Positions 5,394 through 10,106 of a stretch of 10,106 nucleotides of DNA are shown here, piece by piece (within the stretch, counting starts at the first letter, position 1; every line of letters begins with the position of its first letter). The stretch is taken from assembly GCA_024276815.1 (NCBI GenBank), contig JAJRWM010000130.1:1-10106 (forward strand), written 5' to 3'. The notes under the pieces are model-generated. The model did no database searches and was not told the origin of the DNA. It worked only from the letters and a program-made list of their open reading frames with translations. A program made the translations under genes and the position numbers. The stretch comes from a bacterium. Lineage in GTDB: Bacteria; JACRDZ01; JAJRWM01.

Positions 5394-5758
5394 AGCAAAT
5401 TACGAACAGATGTAAGGCAAAACAAGAACTGGCCAACCCCGACTTTTCGAAAAAGAAGCAGGTTCTTCTGCACCTTCCCCCCGAAAACTTAAAATAGAGC
5501 ATCTACTAATCAAAAACTTACATTAAGAACATTCCTGAGCAAACTTTTTATGGCATATTCAAGGGCAACTTAGGGGGCTCTTTTGGACTTCGCTAAAAAC
5601 CAGCTCGTCGATAGATATAGAAAAACACCGCCCCCTATAACCCCCACAAAAACTTTAGTTGCGCCTTTCGGCATTCAAAAACAACATGTCAAATTTTGGT
5701 CAATAACTACTATAAAGATCACATCTGGTTGCTCTACGCTCCAGGTAAACCGGATCGT
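5394..5758. other. Intergenic region between convergent tmk and cytochrome genes, no supported gene
   Basis: No RNA gene or convincing coding frame is visible. A 74-codon plus-strand frame (5583-5807, TTG start) runs through the cytochrome terminator and has no recognisable motif. A perfect 8-bp inverted repeat, TAGGGGGC (5571-5578) and GCCCCCTA (5630-5637), is separated by 51 bp. No clear plus-strand terminator for tmk was found; the GCAG/CTGC hairpin near 5460 is too weak. Confidence 0.6.
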
Positions 5759-5792
5759 AAAAAAAAAGGGGCCGGAAATTAATCCAGCCCCT
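5759..5792 (-). terminator. Intrinsic terminator after the octaheme cytochrome gene
   Basis: On the minus strand AGGGGC pairs with GCCCCT around a 14-nt loop, followed directly by nine Ts (5767-5759). It lies 20 bp after the cytochrome stop codon and closes the resB-ccsA-cytochrome transcript. Confidence 0.85.
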
Positions 5793-5812
5793 CTTCTACG
5801 GATTTAAACTAC

Positions 5813-6892
5813 CTATTGCACCATCTCTTTCGCGGACGCAATTCTGTCCTGGGCTACTTTGAGCAACTCGGTAGCGTAATCAATGTTATGCGCGCCGCCG
5901 GTGCCGTCTTTATCCACAAAACGAATGTTGTACATGGCGTCATGCAATAACTTCTTAGGCTCCTTGAGGCTCTTGCCCATCTTGCCGGCATGTTCCAGCA
6001 TAGCGCTTACAGCTTCGTAAGCTTCCTTGGTCTTTCTCAATTCCGCCAAGGTATCAGCCTGCCACTCTTTTAAGGTCTCAACATACTCCTCGTCATGACA
6101 CTCGACACAAGCCGACTCGGAGAAACGATATTCTTTCTCTTCCAGGTGGCAACTGGTGCAGTCTTCCTCGCTCATAAACCCTGGCATTTCCTCATCAATG
6201 CCAATACCGGTCACGCCCATGTGCATATTCTTCTGGGTTGTATGACAGGTAAAACAGTCTTCCCGGAAAGCGGTTTCGCCATCATGGCACTCAAAACAGA
6301 GAATCATGCGCGGCAGGTTGCGTCTCTGAGGCTCTTCACCGTGAACGATTTCCTGATGACAGTTGGTACATTCAACCTCCTTGCCGTTAACTTCCCGCTT
6401 CAAGTGATTCTGGTGATTGATCGTAACCTTGCTGGGGAACTCTTTACTCTGATCACGCTCACCGGCCACCAGATTGGCATGACACTTGCGGCAACGATAA
6501 TTTACATTCTCAAGAGCTTCGCCAACAGCCATAATACCGTATTCCTTGCCGGACGGAGATACATGAATATTCTGAGGCAACAGAAGCCTGCCGGCGTGTT
6601 CAGCGACCGTTTCAGGCGAATGCTTGGTCATACTGCCGGTAATCTCCGACACCATCTGGAACATACCGCCGATTTTGGCCTTGACAATCCCCATCAAGCC
6701 CGGCCCATAATGGCAATGCTTACACTCCACGCCATTTTCCTCATGAACAGACTGTTCCCAGCTCTCGTGTTCCGATTTCATGGAATGGCAAGTATTGCAG
6801 AACCAGGCCTCCGAAGACAGCTCTACCCCCACAACCGTCCCCACAATTACTAAAACTACGATAAGCGCAACAACTAGCTTGTTTTTAAACAT
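5813..6892 (-). CDS. Membrane-anchored octaheme c-type cytochrome, NapC/NrfH-like N-terminus
   Basis: The 359-aa product has a single N-terminal membrane helix (about 6-24) without a lipobox, then eight CXXCH haem c sites at Cys 32, 57, 134, 175, 199, 213, 245 and 262. The first two sites, with CNTCHSMKSEHESWEQS and the following H, resemble NapC/NirT/NrfH quinol-oxidising cytochromes; M38 next to haem 1 could be an axial ligand as in NrfH. The last ~90 residues have no haem site and are mostly helical (TLAELRKTKEAYEAV, GGAHNIDYATELLKVAQDRI), recalling the C-terminal helices of NrfA/HAO-type multiheme proteins. A role carrying electrons from the quinone pool to periplasmic partners is inferred. 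It lies 39 bp after ccsA and would need the haem ligation system encoded beside it. AAGGGGG precedes the ATG at somewhat long spacing. The exact partner or terminal acceptor is unknown. Confidence 0.9.
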   Translation of the reverse strand: MFKNKLVVALIVVLVIVGTVVGVELSSEAWFCNTCHSMKSEHESWEQSVHEENGVECKHCHYGPGLMGIVKAKIGGMFQMVSEITGSMTKHSPETVAEHAGRLLLPQNIHVSPSGKEYGIMAVGEALENVNYRCRKCHANLVAGERDQSKEFPSKVTINHQNHLKREVNGKEVECTNCHQEIVHGEEPQRRNLPRMILCFECHDGETAFREDCFTCHTTQKNMHMGVTGIGIDEEMPGFMSEEDCTSCHLEEKEYRFSESACVECHDEEYVETLKEWQADTLAELRKTKEAYEAVSAMLEHAGKMGKSLKEPKKLLHDAMYNIRFVDKDGTGGAHNIDYATELLKVAQDRIASAKEMVQ

Positions 6893-6931
6893 ACCGAAAA
6901 GAATACCCCCTTCAGATATTTAGTTACACCC

Positions 6932-8185
6932 CTAATTATAACTATGTAATCCTGACAAAAGCAGGTTAACGCCAAAATAGGTAAAGATTACAGATAAGAA
7001 ACCATAAACCGCCAAATAAGCCGTCTTCACTCCTTTCCAGCCGGCCATATACCGGGCGTGTAAATAGGCGGCGTATACAAACCAGGTAATCAACGACCAG
7101 GTTTCTTTCGGGTCCCAGCTCCAATAAGTTCCCCACGCTTCATTAGCCCAGATCGCCCCGCTGATAATACCCGCTGTTAAAAAAGGAAACCCAAAAGCAA
7201 TCGCAATGTAATTTATGTTGTCTAACTGTTGAAGATCAGGAAGTTTTGCGGCTAACGCCTCTCTTTTCCAAGAGGAGATTATCATAGATAAAACCAAGAT
7301 GGCTAGCAAAATCAACGATTTATATATCAAAAATCGCGGGCTGGTAAAATAAAGAGCTGTTTGCTGACTGCCCAGGCTCAGCTTCTGCGCAACGCCCTCA
7401 ATGATTAAATAGAAACAGGTGGTCACCACAAAAGAAATGTTCAGCACCGAAAAATAGGATGTGAGTTTATCGCGAATCCGCTCCCGCGCGACGGAAAATA
7501 TCGCGTAAAGCCCGACAAAGACCACGACCCAGGCGCCAACAATGATCGCCCGGTCGCCCGCGGCGGGGGATAAACCAGGTAGCGCTACCTGGTATTTAGC
7601 CGTCGCCATGACCGAGAGAATAATAAACGCCACAAAGGCCGCTATGGTCGCGACAAAAAAAGCAAGGTTAATGATGGAAAAATTGGTTGATACTTCAACA
7701 TCCCTCTTTTTGGGTGTCTTTAAAAGATACATGGTAACCAAGCCGTAACTGACAGCGAAAGCGGCGTAACCAACGAAGCAAAGCGCCACATGAGCGAGCA
7801 ACCAGTTACTTTGAAGCGCCGGCACCAGAGGCTCGATATTGGGATCCAGCAGATTGGCGTAACCCATGCCTAAAAAAGCCAGCGGCATGACAAAAGCGCC
7901 CACCGGCTTCATGTCGTAACGGATATCCAGATAGAGGTAAAATGCCACGGTAACATAAACAAAAAAGGTAACGGATTCATAAAGATTAGCGAAGGGAGCG
8001 TGCCCCGCCCCGCCTTCCGCCCAACGCAAAATAAAGCCGACGGTGTTTATGACACCCCCGACAACCGCTATGGCGGTGGCGATTTTGCCCAGGACTTCTT
8101 TACCGCTGACCATGAAAAGGATGTATAGCAACGCCGAGATAAAGTAGCAACCAAAGGCTATATTATAAAACAACTGGTTATTCAT
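6932..8185 (-). CDS. ccsA: System II cytochrome c biogenesis protein CcsA/ResC
   Basis: This 417-aa polytopic membrane protein is the haem-handling subunit of the System II cytochrome c synthase. The diagnostic tryptophan-rich WWD segment, WGTYWSWDPKETWSLITW, is at about 351-368. Conserved histidines expected to bind haem are visible in NWLLAHVALCFVGYAAFA and in the C-terminal GVNLLLSGLHSYN. Many hydrophobic helices cover the whole length. Family databases also call this protein CcsB, so the naming is ambiguous. With ResB it exports haem and attaches it to CXXCH motifs outside the membrane. It starts 65 bp after resB and ends 39 bp before the octaheme cytochrome. AAAGG about 8 nt upstream supports the ATG. 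Confidence 0.96.
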   Translation of the reverse strand: MNNQLFYNIAFGCYFISALLYILFMVSGKEVLGKIATAIAVVGGVINTVGFILRWAEGGAGHAPFANLYESVTFFVYVTVAFYLYLDIRYDMKPVGAFVMPLAFLGMGYANLLDPNIEPLVPALQSNWLLAHVALCFVGYAAFAVSYGLVTMYLLKTPKKRDVEVSTNFSIINLAFFVATIAAFVAFIILSVMATAKYQVALPGLSPAAGDRAIIVGAWVVVFVGLYAIFSVARERIRDKLTSYFSVLNISFVVTTCFYLIIEGVAQKLSLGSQQTALYFTSPRFLIYKSLILLAILVLSMIISSWKREALAAKLPDLQQLDNINYIAIAFGFPFLTAGIISGAIWANEAWGTYWSWDPKETWSLITWFVYAAYLHARYMAGWKGVKTAYLAVYGFLSVIFTYFGVNLLLSGLHSYN

Positions 8186-8238
8186 TTATTTTACCTTTCT
8201 AACTAATCACAGATACTTCCGATATAGCATAACGATTT

Positions 8239-8264
8239 AAAGTTCCCGCCTTACCCGGAACTTT
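8239..8264. repeat. Inverted repeat across the resB stop codon
   Basis: AAAGTTCC (8239-8246) and GGAACTTT (8257-8264) are perfectly complementary around a 10-nt loop that contains the resB stop codon. On the mRNA this hairpin lies between resB and ccsA. No T run follows, so it is more likely an RNA-stability or translation element than a terminator. Confidence 0.4.
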
Positions 8265-9651
8265 TGCGTTTATTAAACACAGCGAGTATTTTATCATATT
8301 CCTGCTTAAAACCAAGCGGATTTCTGTTAGCCATACCAGCCATGTTTATTTTATAGCCCTGTCGCGCTTTTTCTACCTTGAACCATAACTGGCGGTGCGA
8401 GATGTAAAAAGACATCATGACGCCTAGAATCATGGTGGAACAGAAGATATAAACAATAGGCACACCGGGATCATGCGCCACCTGAAGCCCGCTAACGCGC
8501 TTTTCTTTGTCAAAACTTGACTGATAAAACGTCACTCCCCGGTAGCGAAGAGGATCGTTGACCTCAATTGTTTTGGTGAGAACCCGTTCTCCCTTATCAT
8601 ATACGGATAAAGTGCTCTTATAATCCTTGGTCCGCTCGGCGTATAAATTATACAGCGAGATTCTAACATCCGGCAATAGCGGCTGCTGACGTAACAGGTC
8701 GCGCCCGGCGACAAATATCCATCTCTCTCCTATCACCCGACCTTTCTCCTGGTACTTGACCAGAACGGCCGGATACTCCGGCGGAGCGGTCAAATCACGT
8801 TCCGCGACCGGCCGCGGGTCCGCGACCCGGTAATCAGGCCGGTAATCAACCACCTGGCCCTTGATCCCCGTTTTCGGCACCTTGAATTTCTCTCCGAGGC
8901 TGACCTTGGGTTTCCCAAGCACCCGACCGTTTCGGACATCGCTGATCTCAAAGTAAAATTCCGGCGGGTAGTATTCCATATACAATTTTTCCAGCCCCAG
9001 CATAAAATCCAGCTTCGCCGCTTTGTTAAGCGTTCGGCTCCAATACCAGGGAGAGATCTCGCCTTCCTGGATCTGCATAAAGCCTTTGTAACCGCTTACC
9101 TTGCCCATAATAGCGCCGATTAAAACCATAATAATGCTGATGTGGGTGACAATGTAGCCCATTCGGGCCCAACGTCCCTTGTAAGCGTAAAGACTGTGCT
9201 CGTCAGTCAACGTGACATGGTAACCAAACTTTTTAATGATCCCGGTGATCTCCGCCACGCCGTTTATCGAGGGAACAATAATTTCGTCGCTGTTTTTACG
9301 GGCTTTAATACAGTCGAGGGAGAAGTTCTTTTTAGGCTTCGTTATCAACTTCCAGGTGGGCATAAAACGATCAATGGTGCAACAGGTCAGGTTCAAGATA
9401 AAAAGACCCAGGAGAGCGATAAACCACCAGGAATTATACATATCGTTCATCCCCAGTTTAATCAGGATGTTAGCCGTCGCTGGTTGATAGATCTGGAACA
9501 TTTTTTCCGGCGCTTCCTGGGCGATGATAGTCCCAATAATTGAGGTTAACGCTAAAAGAATCAAAATAGTCAAAGCAACTTTTATTGAGCAGCAGTAATG
9601 CCAAACCCACCCCCAGAAAGTCTTGTTTTTACGTGCTCTGTTTTTAACCAA
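8251..9651 (-). CDS. resB: System II cytochrome c biogenesis protein ResB (Ccs1)
   Basis: The 466-aa product has the ResB layout. Two membrane helices lie near the N-terminus (VALTILILLALTSIIGTII about 25-43; WWFIALLGLFILNLTCCTI), then YIVTHISIIMVLIGAIMG. A large periplasmic domain ends in NDPLRYRGVTFYQSSFD, a signature of the family, followed by a last helix (VPIVYIFCSTMILGVMMSF) and a cytoplasmic tail. ResB partners CcsA and is thought to chaperone apocytochromes or haem. Translation starts at TTG: an in-frame TAG lies five codons upstream, and AGGAG sits about 9 nt before the TTG, so no earlier start is possible. The weak start codon may keep the level low. Confidence 0.95.
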   Translation of the reverse strand: MVKNRARKNKTFWGWVWHYCCSIKVALTILILLALTSIIGTIIAQEAPEKMFQIYQPATANILIKLGMNDMYNSWWFIALLGLFILNLTCCTIDRFMPTWKLITKPKKNFSLDCIKARKNSDEIIVPSINGVAEITGIIKKFGYHVTLTDEHSLYAYKGRWARMGYIVTHISIIMVLIGAIMGKVSGYKGFMQIQEGEISPWYWSRTLNKAAKLDFMLGLEKLYMEYYPPEFYFEISDVRNGRVLGKPKVSLGEKFKVPKTGIKGQVVDYRPDYRVADPRPVAERDLTAPPEYPAVLVKYQEKGRVIGERWIFVAGRDLLRQQPLLPDVRISLYNLYAERTKDYKSTLSVYDKGERVLTKTIEVNDPLRYRGVTFYQSSFDKEKRVSGLQVAHDPGVPIVYIFCSTMILGVMMSFYISHRQLWFKVEKARQGYKINMAGMANRNPLGFKQEYDKILAVFNKRKSSG

Positions 9652-9698
9652 CGCCTTTTTCTCCTAACAACTGATTAATGCCGACCCAGGAAAAGACA

Positions 9699-9722
9699 CG
9701 GCTGGGGTTTTATCCCCAGCCG
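9699..9722 (-). terminator. Terminator-like hairpin between the cytochrome c554-type gene and resB
   Basis: CGGCTGGGG (9699-9707) and CCCCAGCCG (9714-9722) form a perfect 9-bp stem with a 6-nt loop. On the minus strand TGTCTTTT follows, an imperfect U tract. It lies 34 bp past the cytochrome stop. Partial read-through into resB would give more cytochrome than maturation factor; the helix could also stabilise the upstream mRNA. CTCACTTTTT on the other side allows weak activity in plus orientation. Confidence 0.6.
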
Positions 9723-9756
9723 CTCACTTTTTACTACTCAAAACACCTTGGACAAT

Positions 9757-10106
9757 TTATTTTGCCGCTTTGCGATGTTCAATTTTTTTGTAGTATTCTT
9801 TGAAGTTAAACTCTTTGTAATTGGGGCTGTTTTTATTGTGACACTTCTTACAGGTTTCCTCGGTAGGAACAACCAAACCTGCTTTAACAGCCGCTTCCCG
9901 GTTTTCCATGGTTTTCTTTTTCTTATACTTACTGCCCGGACCATGGCAAGCTTCGCACTGAACGCCGTGCAATTGTTCAGGCTTGGCCTTGGCGTCCTTA
10001 CCGTAACCGGTCGTGTGACAACCCAAACACTTAGGATTCTTCTGCTCGTCGCCTTTTAACAAATCAAAGGCTTTCGAATGCTTGGTGCTTAACCATTTCT
10101 CGTAAA
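9757..10106 (-). CDS. Multiheme cytochrome c, cytochrome c554-type (5' end outside window)
   Basis: 116 codons are visible; the gene continues past the right edge. Reading in, the protein shows WLSTKHSKAFDLL, then CLGCHTTGYG, CEACHGPGSKY and CKKCHNKNSPNY, i.e. three CXXCH haem sites, and ends EHRKAAK. The order W-x-x-S-x-H-x-x-A-F, CL-x-CH-x-T-G, CEACHGPGS, C-x-x-CH-x-x-x-SP matches the tetraheme cytochrome c554 family, so one or more haem sites and the signal peptide should lie off the edge. These are periplasmic electron carriers. It sits upstream of resB/ccsA on the same strand, separated by a terminator-like hairpin. ATG or TTG codons inside the visible part are not the true start, because the family pattern extends upstream. 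Confidence 0.85.
   Translation of the reverse strand, partial: YEKWLSTKHSKAFDLLKGDEQKNPKCLGCHTTGYGKDAKAKPEQLHGVQCEACHGPGSKYKKKKTMENREAAVKAGLVVPTEETCKKCHNKNSPNYKEFNFKEYYKKIEHRKAAK

Noticed and set aside
5583-5807. 74-codon plus-strand frame starting at TTG
   Set aside because: It overlaps the A tract and stem of the cytochrome terminator, shows no motif, and lacks a well-placed start signal.
6095-6853. 252-codon open frame on the plus strand
   Set aside because: It lies exactly antisense to the octaheme cytochrome gene, whose eight CXXCH motifs are unmistakable. The plus-strand frame has no recognisable domain.
9142-9543. 133-codon plus-strand open frame
   Set aside because: Antisense to resB, which is clearly coding.

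Overview
The window comes from a motile, probably Gram-negative, respiring bacterium with anaerobic-type multiheme cytochrome metabolism. The evidence is a large flagellin, System II cytochrome c maturation genes (ResB and CcsA/ResC) set among multiheme c-type cytochromes, a surface lipoprotein, a periplasmic FecR-type protein, and candidate sigma-28 and sigma-54 promoters. Deltaproteobacteria-like (Desulfuromonadales-type), Nitrospirota or a related phylum would fit, but the sequence alone does not settle the taxonomy.

Left part (1-3500, minus strand). A flagellin gene (3210-1585) has a long leader. That leader carries a sigma-28-like promoter, an intrinsic-terminator-like hairpin and three CAAGGA motifs, two of them in the loops of small hairpins as expected for CsrA/RsmA binding. 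A small MerR-type regulator (1544-1176) follows 40 bp behind the flagellin. Next is about 600 bp without a convincing gene. It holds a degenerate GTCATTCC-type palindromic repeat flanked by an imperfect 19-bp direct repeat, a strong hairpin, a 13-bp palindrome and a near-consensus sigma-54 promoter. This promoter reads into a secreted lipoprotein (568 to beyond the left edge) with a Gly10 tract and a Pro-rich linker after the lipid anchor site.

Middle (3500-5800, plus strand). A sigma-70-like promoter precedes a stand-alone secreted FecR-domain protein. It is followed closely by a thymidylate kinase homologue whose Walker A loop reads GAGTTT instead of GAGKTT. After that comes about 365 bp without a supported gene.

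Right part (5760-10106, minus strand). A cytochrome gene set reads right to left: a cytochrome c554-type multiheme protein (start beyond the right edge), an internal terminator-like hairpin, resB, ccsA, and a membrane-anchored NapC/NrfH-like octaheme cytochrome that ends in a strong U9 terminator. ResB and CcsA form the System II haem export and ligation machinery. Their position suggests they mature the adjacent multiheme electron-transfer proteins.

No tRNA, rRNA, CRISPR array or complete mobile element was recognised. The most interesting signals are regulatory: the flagellin leader and the sigma-54 region in front of the lipoprotein.
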